Notes: a model not told the origin generated them from the sequence alone. Shown: positions 45,298-55,035, numbered from the stretch's first letter. The stretch: 60,303 bases of DNA from Pseudomonadota bacterium (GCA_021808285.1 JAKBBV010000013.1:1-60303); one strand, 5' to 3'. Made by a program: numbers and translations.

Positions 45298-46131
45298 CTA
45301 GCCGGGCGTCAGGGTTTCGGCGTCCATGAGCGTCTGGAGCGTCGCGGCGTTACGCTCACCGCGAAACCAGGCGATCAGTGTCGCGGCCACCGCCCGCGGC
45401 TGTTCCGGCAAGATCGCATGGCTGGCGTGGGCGAGACGCACGAGCCGGAGACGTTCGCCGATCGCGCGTGAGAGGGCCTCGGCGTTTCCAGGCGGGGCCA
45501 CGGGGTCTTCAAGGGCCTGGACCAGCAGGACCGGCGCCTCCGGGCCCGCAGCCCACCAGCGGGCGGTGTCCGTGGCGGTTCCCGCCGCGACCTGCGCCTC
45601 CGCCGCCGCGGGAAACCAGCCCCCCAGCCAAACGCGGGGGTCATGACCGGCGGCGAAGAAGGCGAGCGCAAGGTCTTCCAGGCGCTGCACGTCCGGCTTC
45701 AGTCCCTGGCGGGTGGCGCCGCGCACAGCGTCCCGAACCTCTGGCGTCGGCGGAGAGGCCCCGCCGCCAGCCAGGAGCACGATGCTCGCCGCGAGGTCCG
45801 GCCTCAGGGCCGCCGCGGCCCGCGCCACCCGATTTCCGAAGGCATGACCGACGAGGTGCGCGGGGCCCGCGGAGGCGTGTTCGATCACCGCCACGACGTC
45901 GCGGGCGAGGTCGAAGAGATCCGTTGGAGCCGGCCCCGCCGAGCCGCCGATTCCGCGAGGCTGGGGCAGCAGGGCCAGATAGCCGGCCCGCGCCGTCCGC
46001 GCCGCCAGATCGTCAAAATCCGCCACGTTGCGCCCGAGCGAGGGGATGAAGAGGACTGGCGGGCCCTCGCCCACCGTTCGCAGGGCGAGGGTTACGCCGA
46101 GCGGTGTTTGAATGCGTTCTTCGAGTTCCAT
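45298..46131 (-). CDS. Alpha/beta hydrolase fold protein lacking the nucleophilic serine
   Basis: ATG 46131 with a GGAG site 9 nt upstream is preferred over GTG 46149, giving 277 residues. The fold is clear: VLFIPSLGRNVADFDDLA, LLPQPRGIGGSAGP, a C-terminal VQALEDPVAPPGNAE (acid) and LAHASHAILPEQP (His). The nucleophile elbow reads HLVGHAFGNRVAR, so Ala97 replaces the expected Ser. Acid and His positions remain. It may be a non-catalytic homologue, or use another chemistry. Convergent with the previous hydrolase gene. Confidence 0.85.
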   Translation of the reverse strand: MELEERIQTPLGVTLALRTVGEGPPVLFIPSLGRNVADFDDLAARTARAGYLALLPQPRGIGGSAGPAPTDLFDLARDVVAVIEHASAGPAHLVGHAFGNRVARAAAALRPDLAASIVLLAGGGASPPTPEVRDAVRGATRQGLKPDVQRLEDLALAFFAAGHDPRVWLGGWFPAAAEAQVAAGTATDTARWWAAGPEAPVLLVQALEDPVAPPGNAEALSRAIGERLRLVRLAHASHAILPEQPRAVAATLIAWFRGERNAATLQTLMDAETLTPG

Positions 46132-46242
46132 GTCCTGGCTCTCCAACACAGCCGACCGCTATCACGTTCAGGCGGGGATCGCGCCCTGGCTTGACGCCGT
46201 CGTCGGCGCTGACCCAAGGTCGTCATCGCCCTGGGAGGGACC

Positions 46243-47778
46243 ATGCTTGAAGTCTATGCCGCCCGCACCAGCCTCTTTCCGGGCGAAAGCTTGTCTCTGC
46301 GCGCCTCCTCGGATGTCCGGCCCTGCCGTCTTGAGATCGCTCGCGTGGGAGCCTCGCGGGAGGTCGTCTACGTCGCGGACATTGAGGTCGGAGAACATCC
46401 GGCGCCTTCCAATGCCGATACCGCGGGCTGCAACTGGCCCGAGGCTGCGAGCATCCCCGTCGATGCGGCCTGGCCCAGCGGCTATTACGATGTCCGACTG
46501 GAGGCCGAGGGCGAGCACGAGGCTCACGCCTTCATGGTCGTCAAGTCGGCCCCTGCGGCGCCGCGCGCGCGCCTCGTCCTGGTTCTCTCGACCAACACCT
46601 GGCACGCCTACAACTCTTGGGGCGGCGCAAGCGCCTATGCCCACGTGGAATCGTTCATGGCCCGTCGCGCCAGTCTGGCCGAAGCCATGGAGAACGCCAT
46701 CGGCGTCCTCTCCACCCAGCGACCGTTTCCACCCCTGCTCCTGGCCCCACCGCCCGACATGCCGCGCCTGGTCAATCTTCGGCCGCGCGGGTTCGAGGAG
46801 CGGCCCTGGGCGGGCGCCGACCCGGCCTGGTCGCGCGCCCATCGCCAGAGTCCCTATGACGGCTCCGCCGGCTTCCTCAACAAGTGGGAGCACAAATTCG
46901 CCGCCTGGCTAGAGGCGGAAGGCCAGGCCGTGGACTATCTCACGGATTACGACCTCGACGCCGATCCGCATGCGCTCGACGGCTATGAAGCGATGCTCCT
47001 GGCGGGCCACAGCGAGTACTGGTCCGGCCCTCAGCGCCGGGCGGTCGACGCCTTCGTCGCGCGGGGCGGGCGCCTGGCCTGCTTCTCCGGCAATACCGCC
47101 TTCTGGAAGGTGCGCTGGGAGGCGGGGGGCGAGCGACTGATCTGCCATAAGTGGCGCGGCTTCGACGACGACCCGGTCGCTGCGACCGATCCGTCCCAGG
47201 CGACACATCTTTGGTCGCACCCGGCCTTTGGCGCGCCAGAGGCCCAGACCACGGGGCTCAGCTTCATATTCGGGGGCTACCATCGGCTGGGCCTGTGCGC
47301 GGCCCGCGGCGCAGGCGGCTATACGGTCCATCGCGCGGACCATTGGGCCCTTGAGGGGTGCGACCTCTATTATGGCGATGTGTTCGGCGCTGACGTCCCG
47401 CTCCTGGGTTACGAGAACGACGGTTGCGTGCTGACGTTGGGCGAGGACGGTTTGCCCGCGGCCGCGCCCGTTCTGGGGACGCCCCCGAATTTGGAGGTGA
47501 TCGCTTCGGCGCCCGCCGCCTTCGCCGAGGCTCCTAGCCCCTATCGCCCGGTGATTCCGCCCGAGCAGCTCGACATCGTCGCCCAGATCGCATTCGGCTC
47601 ATCGGACCCAAAGGCCCAGGCACGCGTTCTGCGCGGTCACGCGGTCATGGCCAGCTTTCGCAAGGGCGAGGGCGAGGTGTTCAACGGGGGCACGACCGAA
47701 TGGGCCCACGCCCTGGCCGCGGACGACCCCTTTGTCACGCGCATCACCCGCAATGTGCTGAAGCGGTTTCTGACATGA
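46243..47778 (+). CDS. N,N-dimethylformamidase large-subunit-like protein
   Basis: This 511-residue protein resembles the large subunit of N,N-dimethylformamidase, an iron amidohydrolase. Segments are LVLVLSTNTWHAYNSWGG (residues ~110-127), EGQAVDYLTDYDLDADP, LAGHSEYWSGPQRRAVDAF and the glutamine-amidotransferase-like GGRLACFSGNTAFW. An N-terminal beta-rich region (1-100) precedes it. Genuine dimethylformamide hydrolysis is not implied, because such homologues are widespread and mostly uncharacterised, and no small-subunit gene is adjacent. The stop overlaps the DUF402 remnant. Confidence 0.8.
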   Translation: MLEVYAARTSLFPGESLSLRASSDVRPCRLEIARVGASREVVYVADIEVGEHPAPSNADTAGCNWPEAASIPVDAAWPSGYYDVRLEAEGEHEAHAFMVVKSAPAAPRARLVLVLSTNTWHAYNSWGGASAYAHVESFMARRASLAEAMENAIGVLSTQRPFPPLLLAPPPDMPRLVNLRPRGFEERPWAGADPAWSRAHRQSPYDGSAGFLNKWEHKFAAWLEAEGQAVDYLTDYDLDADPHALDGYEAMLLAGHSEYWSGPQRRAVDAFVARGGRLACFSGNTAFWKVRWEAGGERLICHKWRGFDDDPVAATDPSQATHLWSHPAFGAPEAQTTGLSFIFGGYHRLGLCAARGAGGYTVHRADHWALEGCDLYYGDVFGADVPLLGYENDGCVLTLGEDGLPAAAPVLGTPPNLEVIASAPAAFAEAPSPYRPVIPPEQLDIVAQIAFGSSDPKAQARVLRGHAVMASFRKGEGEVFNGGTTEWAHALAADDPFVTRITRNVLKRFLT

Positions 47779-48369
47779 CGAGATGGGCCCAAGGCGAGAC
47801 GGTGACCGTGCGTCACGTCTGGGGCGGACAGGTGCGCTTTGCGCACCCGGCTATCGTTGTTGCAGATGAGCCGGATCAACTAGCCCTTTTCGAGCCTGTG
47901 GGCGCGGTGCGTCGGTGGAGTGCGTTCGACTTCGAGACCGGCGAGATGCCGTCGCCCGTCGAGCGATCCAGATATTTCACGGACGCCTTGATCCGATGAA
48001 GCCCGGAGCGGCCCACGCCGTCTCTCTGTTTTGGAGCCAGGGACGTTCCTCTGTTGGTATGTCGATCTGCAGGAACCGATACGTCGCGTCGACGACGGCA
48101 TAGTGACGATGGACCAGCAGCTCGACATTGTGGTTGGGCCGGATCTGGCATGGCGCTGGAAGGATGAGGACCATCTGAAGCGGTCTGTCGAGTTGGGTTG
48201 GATAACCCCTGATGAAGCGAGCGGCGTTTGGCGGGAAGGTGAGCGGGTCATCTCTCTGATAGAGGCGCGCGCCCCTCCGTTTGATAATTCATGGACCCAC
48301 TGGCGGCCGGACCCGGCCTGGGCGATTCCCCAGCTGGACAAGAATTGGAACGCCATTCCGCCCGCTTGA
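47775..48369 (+). pseudogene. DUF402-family gene broken by two frameshifts
   Basis: Three consecutive reading frames together rebuild a DUF402 protein. The first (47775-47999) encodes TVTVRHVWGGQVRFAHPAIV and ends FTDALIR-stop. The second carries MKPGAAHAVSLFW from 47996. The third carries PGTFLCWYVDLQEPIRR, LDIVVGPDLAWRWKDEDHLK and APPFDNSWTHWRPDPAW to the stop at 48367-48369. Each junction is what a single-base deletion would give, one near 47988-47999 and one in the TTTTGGAGCCAGGG tract near 48029-48042. DUF402 includes nucleoside phosphatase-like proteins. Decay in the genome or sequencing error are both possible. It is joined to the dimethylformamidase-like gene by ATGA. Confidence 0.8.
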
Positions 48370-48394
48370 CGAGAGAACATAAGCGGAACATAAA
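48366..48394 (+). promoter_or_regulatory. Predicted sigma70-type promoter of sidA (and possibly dnaE)
   Basis: TTGACG (48366-48371) overlaps the DUF402 stop codon. After 17 nt comes CATAAA (48389-48394), one base from TATAAA. Transcription would begin near 48401. One LexA box fills the spacer and a second sits at the predicted start site, a typical layout for tight repression. Confidence 0.6.
48375..48389 (+). promoter_or_regulatory. LexA (SOS) box 1
   Basis: GAACATAAGCGGAAC is a perfect GAAC-N7-GAAC, the reverse complement of GTTC-N7-GTTC, the established LexA site of alphaproteobacteria. It lies between the predicted -35 and -10, so LexA binding would block RNA polymerase. Confidence 0.8.
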
Positions 48395-48399
48395 GGAGA

Positions 48400-48414
48400 G
48401 AACGAAACCAGAAC
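48400..48414 (+). promoter_or_regulatory. LexA (SOS) box 2
   Basis: GAACGAAACCAGAAC is a second perfect GAAC-N7-GAAC in the same orientation, 10 nt after box 1 (25 bp start to start), at the predicted transcription start. Two perfect sites within 40 bp are unlikely by chance and suggest strong SOS control. Confidence 0.8.
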
Positions 48415-48439
48415 CACAAAGTCATTCGAGGTTGTCCCC

Positions 48440-48529
48440 ATGGTTCAGTTCTGTCGCGACTCTCTGGCCCTTGCCTCGGTGGCGGGGTTCGTCTGGATGG
48501 TGTGCCAAGCTACGGTTCTGTTGAGCTGA
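48440..48529 (+). CDS. sidA: Probable SOS-induced cell division inhibitor SidA (29 residues)
   Basis: This small ORF reads [16 protein letters not shown], then [13 protein letters not shown] and TGA. It is a short amphipathic start followed by one hydrophobic segment (~residues 9-28), i.e. a single-pass inner-membrane peptide. A GAGG site lies about 9 nt upstream of the ATG, and two perfect LexA boxes lie 26-65 nt upstream. In Caulobacter crescentus, SidA is a 29-residue LexA-controlled inner-membrane protein that halts division after DNA damage by acting on FtsW/FtsN. Identical length, predicted membrane location and SOS control support homology; I could not align it to the known sequence. 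dnaE starts 32 bp after its stop. Confidence 0.75.
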   Translation: MVQFCRDSLALASVAGFVWMVCQATVLLS

Positions 48530-48561
48530 GTCGGAGCGCGGTCTGGCGCGGGAGTGATCGG

Positions 48562-51500
48562 ATGAGCGGCGAGTCGACGGAGGATCGGTTCGTGCACCTC
48601 AAGGTGCGCTCAGCCTATTCCGTGCTTGAAGGCGCCCTTCGGTGCGGGCAGATCGCCGCCTTGGCCAAGGCCGGCGGAATGCCGGCTGTGGCGATGACCG
48701 ATCGGGCCAATCTCTTTGGCGCTCTGGAGTTTTCGGCCGCGGCCAGCGCAGCAGGGGTGCAGCCGATCATCGGTTGTCTTCTGCCGCTGACGGGGCTGGG
48801 CGGACAGTCGCCTGTGCGCTGGGCGCCGCTCCCGGCCATCACCCTGTTGGCCCAGGACGAGACGGGTTGGCGTCATCTCTGCGAACTTTCTTCCGCGGCT
48901 TATCTTGAGAATGACGGCGTTCAGGCCCCGCATGTGACCTGGGAAATGATCGCCGCCCACTCCGACGGATTGATCGCGCTCAGCGGGGGAACGGATGGGC
49001 CGGTCGATCCCTTGTTCGCGGCGGGGCGTCCCGCCGAAGCTCGCACGGCGCTGGATGAATTGCTGCGGGTGTTTGGCGATCGTCTCTATGTGGAGCTTCA
49101 GCGGCATGGCCTGGCGGCGCAGACTGCGGCTGAGCCCGGGCTTGTCGGCTGGGCCTATGACAGGGATGTCCCGCTCGTCGCCGTCAACGATGTCTATTTC
49201 GCCGGTCCCGAAGCCTATGCGGCGCACGACGCCCTGCTGTGCATCGCCGACGGCGCCTTCGTTGGCGAGGCGGATCGCCGTCGCGTGACGCCGGAACACG
49301 GACTGAAGAGCGCAGCCGATATGCGACGGCTGTTCGCAGACCTGCCCGAAGCCTGTGACAGCACGCTCGAGATCGCGCGCCGTTGCGCCTTTCTGGTCAA
49401 AAAGCGGGATCCGATTTTGCCGCGGTTTCCCACCCGCGATGGGGCGACGGAGGAGGAGGAATTGGCCCGTCAGGCCCGCGAGGGGCTGCGCCGGAGGCTG
49501 GAGGTCAATGCGCCCGAGGCGCCAGAGGCGTCCTATTGGGCGCGACTGGAGCTTGAGATCGGCGTCATCCAGAAGATGGGCTTCTCCGGGTATTTTCTGA
49601 TCGTCTCAGACTTTATGAAATGGGCGGTGGCTCATGGCATTCCGGTAGGCCCGGGACGCGGCTCCGGCGCCGGCTCGCTCGTGGCCTGGTCATTATGGAT
49701 CACGGGCGTTGATCCGCTCAAATACGGCCTGTTCTTCGAGCGGTTTCTCAATCCCGAACGCGTCTCCATGCCGGACTTCGATATCGACTTCTGCCAGGAG
49801 CGGCGGGACGAGGTCATCGCCTATGTCCAGAACCGCTATGGCGCCGACCGGGTTGCTCAGATCATCACCTTCGGCAGCTTGCAGGCCCGCGCGGTGCTCC
49901 GCGATGTGGGGCGCGTCATGCAACTCCCCTTGGGTCAGGTCGATCGCCTGGCCAAAATGATCCCCAACAACCCCGCGAAACCGGTGACCCTGGCTCAGGC
50001 CATAGACATGGAGCCGCGTCTCCAGGCGGCCCGCGATGAGGATGAGGCGGTCGCCCGCGCTCTGGAGATCGCGCAGGAATTGGAGGGGCTCTATCGCAAC
50101 GCTTCGACCCACGCGGCGGGCATCGTCATCGCCGATCGGCCTCTGACGGAGCTAGCTCCGCTTTATCGGGACCCGCGATCCTCCCTTCCGGCCACTCAGT
50201 TCAACATGAAGTGGGTGGAGAGCGCAGGGCTGGTCAAGTTCGATTTCCTTGGCCTGAAGACCCTGACCGTCGTCGATCGGGCGATGAAGTTCCTGGAGCG
50301 ACGCGGCGCAGGCTTCGATCTCGATAAGCTCGATCTGGACGATGCGCCCACCTACGAACTTCTGGCGAGCGGCCAGACCGTCGGCGTGTTTCAGATGGAA
50401 GGTCAGGGGATGCGCGATACTTTGCGTAAACTCCGACCCTCGTCTGTGGAGGAGATCTGCGCGCTGATTTCCTTGTATCGGCCCGGGCCGATGGACTCCA
50501 TCGACGAGTATGTGGATTGCAAGATGGGCCGACGGCCCGTGATCATCCTGCCGGGCCTTGAGGAGGCGCTCGCCGAGACCTACGGCGTGATCGTCTATCA
50601 GGAGCAGGTGATGAAGATCGCCCAGATCCTGGCGGGCTACTCTCTTGGAGAGGCCGACCTTCTTCGCCGGGCTATGGGCAAGAAGAAGCAGGAGGAGATG
50701 GACCAGCAGCGGGCTCGTTTTCTCTCGGGCGCCGCCGCGCGGGGTCTCGATCCTGAGCGTGCTGAGGATATGTTCGAGCGGATGGCCAAATTTGCGGGCT
50801 ATGGCTTCAACAAGAGCCATGCCGCGCCCTATGCCGTGATCGCCTACCAGACTGCCTGGCTGAAGACCAATGCTCCGGTGGAGTTCTACGCCGCCTCCAT
50901 GAGCCTGGATCTGTCAAATACCGACAAGCTCGCCCAGTTCTATCAGGATGCCCGGCGTTCGGGCGTGGTGATCCTGCCCCCTGATATCAACCGATCGTCC
51001 GCGGACTTCGATGTGGAGGACGGCAAAGTGCTTTATGCCCTGGGCGCCATTCGCAATGTCGGTCTCGCGGCGATGCAGCATGTGGTCGGGGTGCGTCAGA
51101 CGTCGGGCCGGTTTGTCGATCTGTTTGATTTTCTGGAGCGCATAGACCCGCGGGTGGTCAATCGGCGAGCCCTGGAGGGACTGGCCAGAGCGGGCGCCTT
51201 CGATTCGATCCACCCGGGCCGGTCGCAGATCCTGGAGGCTGCCGACACCTTGATGGCCTACGCGCAGGCCTCCGCGTCGGATCGGGCCAGTGCGCAGGAA
51301 AGCCTGTTTGGCGAGGCGGAGATCGCTTCGAGGCCACGCCTCGCGCGCACGGCGGCCTGGGATCCGGCGCGTCAGCTCGATGAGGAACTCTCGGCTGTGG
51401 GCTTCTACCTCTCCGGCCATCCTCTTGACGCCGTGGCCGATGTGTTGGGGCGTCGCGTCACCTTTGTAGCCGACGCTTTGCCGCGCGCCCGGGCCGGGGC

Positions 51501-51987
51501 AGAGGCGTTTCGCATGGGGGGAGTGGTGCGTCGACGCCAGGAGCGCACCTCGGCAAGGGGCGGCAAATTTGCCTTCGTCACCCTTTCGGATCCGACCGGT
51601 GAGTTCGAAGTCATGGTCCAACCGGAAGGATTGCGTCGGTGGCGCGATCTCATCGAACCGGGTCGGTCGGTGGTGATGAAGATGCGGGTCAAGGCGTCGG
51701 AGGGCGAAGTCCGGTTTTATGCCGATGACGTCGAGCCGTTGGAGAAAATCATCGACGCCGCGGGTGGTGAACTGCGTATCCATGTCTCTCCCGAGACGGC
51801 CGATCTCGATGTTCTGCGCGAAAGGCTGAAACCGGCGGAGACGGGTGGAGGGGAGGTGGCGCTCATGGCCGCTTTCCCGGGTGGGCGCGAGGTGAAGCTG
51901 AAGCTGCCTGGCCGTTGGCGTCTCGACGCCGCCACCCGCGGCGCCCTGCGCATGGCGCCTGGCGTCGCCTATCTGGAAGACGCCTGA
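48562..51987 (+). CDS. dnaE: DNA polymerase III alpha subunit (DnaE1, replicative)
   Basis: ATG 48562, with GGGAG upstream, gives 1141 residues, close to alphaproteobacterial DnaE1. The N-terminal PHP domain begins [15 protein letters not shown]; the second His found in the E. coli HLRVHS motif is Arg here. The palm has [15 protein letters not shown] with catalytic Asp407 and Asp409, and a third Asp near 561 ([10 protein letters not shown]). [16 protein letters not shown] is also typical. The C-terminal OB-fold region includes [16 protein letters not shown]. The DIDF context indicates DnaE1, not the error-prone DnaE2/ImuC. It sits 32 bp after sidA and could share its LexA-controlled transcript. 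Confidence 0.96.
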   Translation: MSGESTEDRFVHLKVRSAYSVLEGALRCGQIAALAKAGGMPAVAMTDRANLFGALEFSAAASAAGVQPIIGCLLPLTGLGGQSPVRWAPLPAITLLAQDETGWRHLCELSSAAYLENDGVQAPHVTWEMIAAHSDGLIALSGGTDGPVDPLFAAGRPAEARTALDELLRVFGDRLYVELQRHGLAAQTAAEPGLVGWAYDRDVPLVAVNDVYFAGPEAYAAHDALLCIADGAFVGEADRRRVTPEHGLKSAADMRRLFADLPEACDSTLEIARRCAFLVKKRDPILPRFPTRDGATEEEELARQAREGLRRRLEVNAPEAPEASYWARLELEIGVIQKMGFSGYFLIVSDFMKWAVAHGIPVGPGRGSGAGSLVAWSLWITGVDPLKYGLFFERFLNPERVSMPDFDIDFCQERRDEVIAYVQNRYGADRVAQIITFGSLQARAVLRDVGRVMQLPLGQVDRLAKMIPNNPAKPVTLAQAIDMEPRLQAARDEDEAVARALEIAQELEGLYRNASTHAAGIVIADRPLTELAPLYRDPRSSLPATQFNMKWVESAGLVKFDFLGLKTLTVVDRAMKFLERRGAGFDLDKLDLDDAPTYELLASGQTVGVFQMEGQGMRDTLRKLRPSSVEEICALISLYRPGPMDSIDEYVDCKMGRRPVIILPGLEEALAETYGVIVYQEQVMKIAQILAGYSLGEADLLRRAMGKKKQEEMDQQRARFLSGAAARGLDPERAEDMFERMAKFAGYGFNKSHAAPYAVIAYQTAWLKTNAPVEFYAASMSLDLSNTDKLAQFYQDARRSGVVILPPDINRSSADFDVEDGKVLYALGAIRNVGLAAMQHVVGVRQTSGRFVDLFDFLERIDPRVVNRRALEGLARAGAFDSIHPGRSQILEAADTLMAYAQASASDRASAQESLFGEAEIASRPRLARTAAWDPARQLDEELSAVGFYLSGHPLDAVADVLGRRVTFVADALPRARAGAEAFRMGGVVRRRQERTSARGGKFAFVTLSDPTGEFEVMVQPEGLRRWRDLIEPGRSVVMKMRVKASEGEVRFYADDVEPLEKIIDAAGGELRIHVSPETADLDVLRERLKPAETGGGEVALMAAFPGGREVKLKLPGRWRLDAATRGALRMAPGVAYLEDA

Positions 51988-52013
51988 CGCCGAGGCGAGA
52001 GGCATGGCCGGCC

Positions 52014-52042
52014 TTGCTTTCAGGTCCGCCTCAGCCTATTTG
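52014..52042 (+). promoter_or_regulatory. Possible promoter of rpsB-tsf
   Basis: TTGCTT (52014-52019), a 17-nt spacer and TATTTG (52037-52042) lie in the 195-bp dnaE-rpsB gap. The match is moderate. It would give a leader of about 135 nt containing the hairpin at 52048-52067. Confidence 0.35.
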
Positions 52043-52047
52043 CGCGT

Positions 52048-52067
52048 CCATCTCACACGCGAGATGG
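52048..52067 (+). other. Hairpin in the rpsB leader
   Basis: CCATCTC (52048-52054) and GAGATGG (52061-52067) form a perfect 7-bp stem with a 6-nt loop. No T-run follows, so it is not a terminator. In other bacteria S2 regulates its own operon through the rpsB leader, and this hairpin could be part of such an element; unproven. Confidence 0.4.
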
Positions 52068-52182
52068 CTCGGCGTGGCGTTTGGCGTTTGTCGGACGCGG
52101 TGTCGTTTCCGGTCTTCTTTCGTCATGTGACGGAAGGGGAAGGTCTCGCGGCGGTCAAACCGGAACAAGGATAGTCGACCCC

Positions 52183-53067
52183 ATGGCACTGCCTGATTTT
52201 TCCATGCGCCAGCTGCTCGAGGCGGGTGCGCACTTCGGCCACCAGACCCATCGCTGGAACCCGAAGATGGAGCGGTACATCTTCGGATCGCGCTCCAACA
52301 TTCACATCATCGACCTCTCCCAGACCATGCCGCTTCTTCACCAGGCCCTGGTCAAGGTGCGCGAGGTCGCCGCCTCTGGCGGTCGTGTGCTGTTTGTGGG
52401 AACCAAGCGCCAGGCGTCGGACCCGGTGGCTACGGCGGCGAAACGCTGCGCGCAGTATTACGTCAATCACCGCTGGCTCGGCGGCACCCTGACCAACTGG
52501 CGGACGATTTCCGGCTCGATCGCGCGGCTGCGCGAGCTGGAGGCCGTGCTCGACGGCGCTGAGTCCGGTGGGCGCACCAAGAAGGAGCTGCTCCAGATGA
52601 CCCGGGAGCGGGAGAAGCTGGAGCTATCCCTGGGCGGCATCAAGGACATGGGCGGCATTCCTGACCTTATGTTCGTGATCGACACCAACAAGGAGGCGAT
52701 CGCGATCCAGGAGGCCCGCAAGCTGAATATCCCCGTGGTGTCCATCCTCGACACCAATTGCAGCCCGGACGGGATCGCTTTCCCGATACCGGGCAACGAT
52801 GACGCGGCCCGGGCGATCCAGCTCTATTGCGATCTGATCGCCGACGCCGTCCTCGATGGCCTGACCGAGGGGCAGGTGGCCATGGGCGTGGACCTTGGCG
52901 CGGCGATCGCTCCCGTGGAGCCGATGCTGGCCGCTGCTCCCGCCCCCGTTGAGGCAGCCGCGCCAGTCGTCCCAGAGGAGACTGAGACGGTGCTGGCGGC
53001 GACTGTTGACGCGTCCGTCGCAGAGGGGCTCACGGCCGAATCGGCGGAGACTTCGACCGAAGCCTGA
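52183..53067 (+). CDS. rpsB: 30S ribosomal protein S2
   Basis: ATG 52183 follows AAGGATAG and gives 294 residues. S2 joins the 30S subunit late and helps recruit S1. Seen: [51 protein letters not shown] and the C-terminal [17 protein letters not shown]. About 60 extra residues rich in Ala, Glu, Val and Thr form a C-terminal tail, as is common in alphaproteobacterial S2. The rpsB-tsf order is standard. Confidence 0.97.
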   Translation: MALPDFSMRQLLEAGAHFGHQTHRWNPKMERYIFGSRSNIHIIDLSQTMPLLHQALVKVREVAASGGRVLFVGTKRQASDPVATAAKRCAQYYVNHRWLGGTLTNWRTISGSIARLRELEAVLDGAESGGRTKKELLQMTREREKLELSLGGIKDMGGIPDLMFVIDTNKEAIAIQEARKLNIPVVSILDTNCSPDGIAFPIPGNDDAARAIQLYCDLIADAVLDGLTEGQVAMGVDLGAAIAPVEPMLAAAPAPVEAAAPVVPEETETVLAATVDASVAEGLTAESAETSTEA

Positions 53068-53184
53068 GATGGGCGGTAACGGGCTTGGGCCGCCAGTCGC
53101 GGCCGGGGCCCATGGCGCCAGTCGGCATCGGGACGGAATCGTGGCTCAGGGCCGCCGGCAGCCGGCGTGAGCGCGGCACGTGCG

Positions 53185-53200
53185 GTCCAGCTGGACTTTT
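53185..53200 (+). other. Palindrome plus T-run before tsf (possible weak attenuator)
   Basis: GTCCAGCTGGAC (53185-53196) is a perfect 12-bp palindrome followed by TTTT, 31 nt before the tsf start in the 163-bp rpsB-tsf gap. As RNA it could form only a 4-bp stem with an AGCT loop, so any termination would be weak. E. coli has a partial terminator in the equivalent gap. Confidence 0.3.
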
Positions 53201-53230
53201 AGATGTGTGAAAGACGATCGGAGACATCCC

Positions 53231-54169
53231 ATGGCTGAGATCACAGCCTCACTCGTGAAGGCGCTGCGCGAGAAGTCGGGCGTCGGCATGATGGATTGCA
53301 AGAAGGCGCTCCAGGAGACCGCTGGGGACATGGAGGCGGCTATCGATTGGCTGCGCGCCAAAGGCCTTTCCAAGGCGGCCAAGAAGGCGGACCGCGTCGC
53401 TGCGGAAGGCGCCGTAGCCCTGGCGATGCGTGACGCCGGCGCGGGCGCTGTGGCTGCGGTCATCGAGCTCAACGCCGAGACCGACTTCGTGGCCCGGAAC
53501 GATCAATTCCAGGCGGCGGCCCGCAGGATCGCGACCCGGGCCCTCGACGTGACCGGCGATGTGGAGGTTCTGCGCGGCGCCGAGCTCGACGGCTCGACCG
53601 TGGCCGATCAAATCACCCATCTGGTCGCCACCATCGGCGAGAACATGCTGCTGCGGCGTTTTGCCCGCTTTGAAGTGGAGCAGGGCGCAATCGGCGCCTA
53701 TGTCCATGGCGCCATGGCCGACGCCAAAGACCTGGGTCGCATCGGCGTAGTTGTGGCCGTCGAAGGCGCGGGCGCGAAGTCGAAGCTCGCCGAGCTTGCG
53801 CGCAACATCGCCCTGCACGCGGCGGCCGCTGCGCCTTTGTCCCTGTCCGTGGAGGAACTGGACCCCACGGTGATCGAGCGGGAGCGGGCGATCTTCACGG
53901 AGCAGGCTCTGGCCTCGGGCAAACCCCAAGCCGTCGCGGAAAAGATGGTCGAGGGGCGCTTGCGCAAGTTCTATGAGGAGTCGGTGCTGCTCAAGCAGGC
54001 CTACGTCCGGGATCCGGAGGTCACGATTGAACAGCTTGTCGCCGATACGGCGAAGGCTGTGGGGTCGCCGGTTAAGGTCGTCGGCTTCGCCCGCTTCGCA
54101 CTTGGAGAGGGCGTGGAAAAGGAAAGCGCCGATTTCGCCGCCGAGGTCGCGGCGATGACCGGAAACTGA
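53231..54169 (+). CDS. tsf: Elongation factor Ts
   Basis: EF-Ts exchanges GDP for GTP on EF-Tu. ATG 53231 gives 312 residues: [40 protein letters not shown] and the signature [15 protein letters not shown] near residue 80, followed by the two core subdomains. Full length. The 98-bp gap to pyrH is normal. Confidence 0.97.
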   Translation: MAEITASLVKALREKSGVGMMDCKKALQETAGDMEAAIDWLRAKGLSKAAKKADRVAAEGAVALAMRDAGAGAVAAVIELNAETDFVARNDQFQAAARRIATRALDVTGDVEVLRGAELDGSTVADQITHLVATIGENMLLRRFARFEVEQGAIGAYVHGAMADAKDLGRIGVVVAVEGAGAKSKLAELARNIALHAAAAAPLSLSVEELDPTVIERERAIFTEQALASGKPQAVAEKMVEGRLRKFYEESVLLKQAYVRDPEVTIEQLVADTAKAVGSPVKVVGFARFALGEGVEKESADFAAEVAAMTGN

Positions 54170-54267
54170 TCGGCGGGGGCGTTTCCGACCGTCGTCATCG
54201 TCGACTCATGGCACTCTTCCGACGATAACATACCGCCCTGACATCCCTCGCGGAGTTCGACTGACCG

Positions 54268-54993
54268 ATGTCCGATACCGCGCGTCCCTATCGCCGGATT
54301 CTCCTCAAGGTGTCCGGCGAGGTGCTGATGGGCGAAGCGCCCTTCGGGATCGACATGGCGACGCTCGAGCAGGTGGCTGAGGATATCTCGCAGGTCGTCG
54401 AGGCCGGCTTTGAGCTTTGTCTCGTGGTGGGAGGCGGCAATATCTTCCGTGGCGTCTCCGTCGCCGGCCAGGGGATGGAGCGGGCCAGCGCCGACTATAT
54501 GGGTATGCTCGCCACCGTCATGAACGCCCTGGCGGTGCAGAGCGCGCTTGAGCGACGCGGCGTCCATACGCGAGTGCAGTCGGCCATCCCCATGGATACG
54601 GTGTGCGAGCCCTATATTCGCCGCCGCGCCCTGCGACACCTTGAGAAGGGCCGGGTGGTGATCTTCGCGGCCGGCCTTGGCGCTCCCTATTTCACCACCG
54701 ATACGCCCGCGGCTCTGCGCGCCGCCGAGATGGGCTGCGACGCCATCTTCAAAGGCACCAGCGTTGACGGTGTCTATACGGCAGACCCCAAAACCCACGC
54801 CGCCGCCGAACGCTATGAGCGCGTGGGCTATCAGGAGGTCTTGGCGAGAAACCTCCGGGTGATGGACACCTCCGCCATCAGTCTGGCCCGAGACAACCAT
54901 ATCCCCATCGTCGTCTTCTCGATCCGTGAGCGTGGCAATCTCTTGAAGGTGCTGCGCGGTGAGGGCGTGCACACCACCATCGAAGACATGTAA
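54268..54993 (+). CDS. pyrH: Uridylate kinase
   Basis: PyrH phosphorylates UMP to UDP and supplies pyrimidines for nucleic acid and envelope synthesis. The 241-residue product of the amino acid kinase family has [30 protein letters not shown], the [14 protein letters not shown] helix and [14 protein letters not shown]. It starts the pyrH-frr-uppS-cdsA-dxr-rseP-bamA series conserved across proteobacteria. Confidence 0.97.
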   Translation: MSDTARPYRRILLKVSGEVLMGEAPFGIDMATLEQVAEDISQVVEAGFELCLVVGGGNIFRGVSVAGQGMERASADYMGMLATVMNALAVQSALERRGVHTRVQSAIPMDTVCEPYIRRRALRHLEKGRVVIFAAGLGAPYFTTDTPAALRAAEMGCDAIFKGTSVDGVYTADPKTHAAAERYERVGYQEVLARNLRVMDTSAISLARDNHIPIVVFSIRERGNLLKVLRGEGVHTTIEDM

Positions 54994-55035
54994 AGAGAGC
55001 GGCCCACGGACGCCGCACGAGGAGACAAGGCCGAT

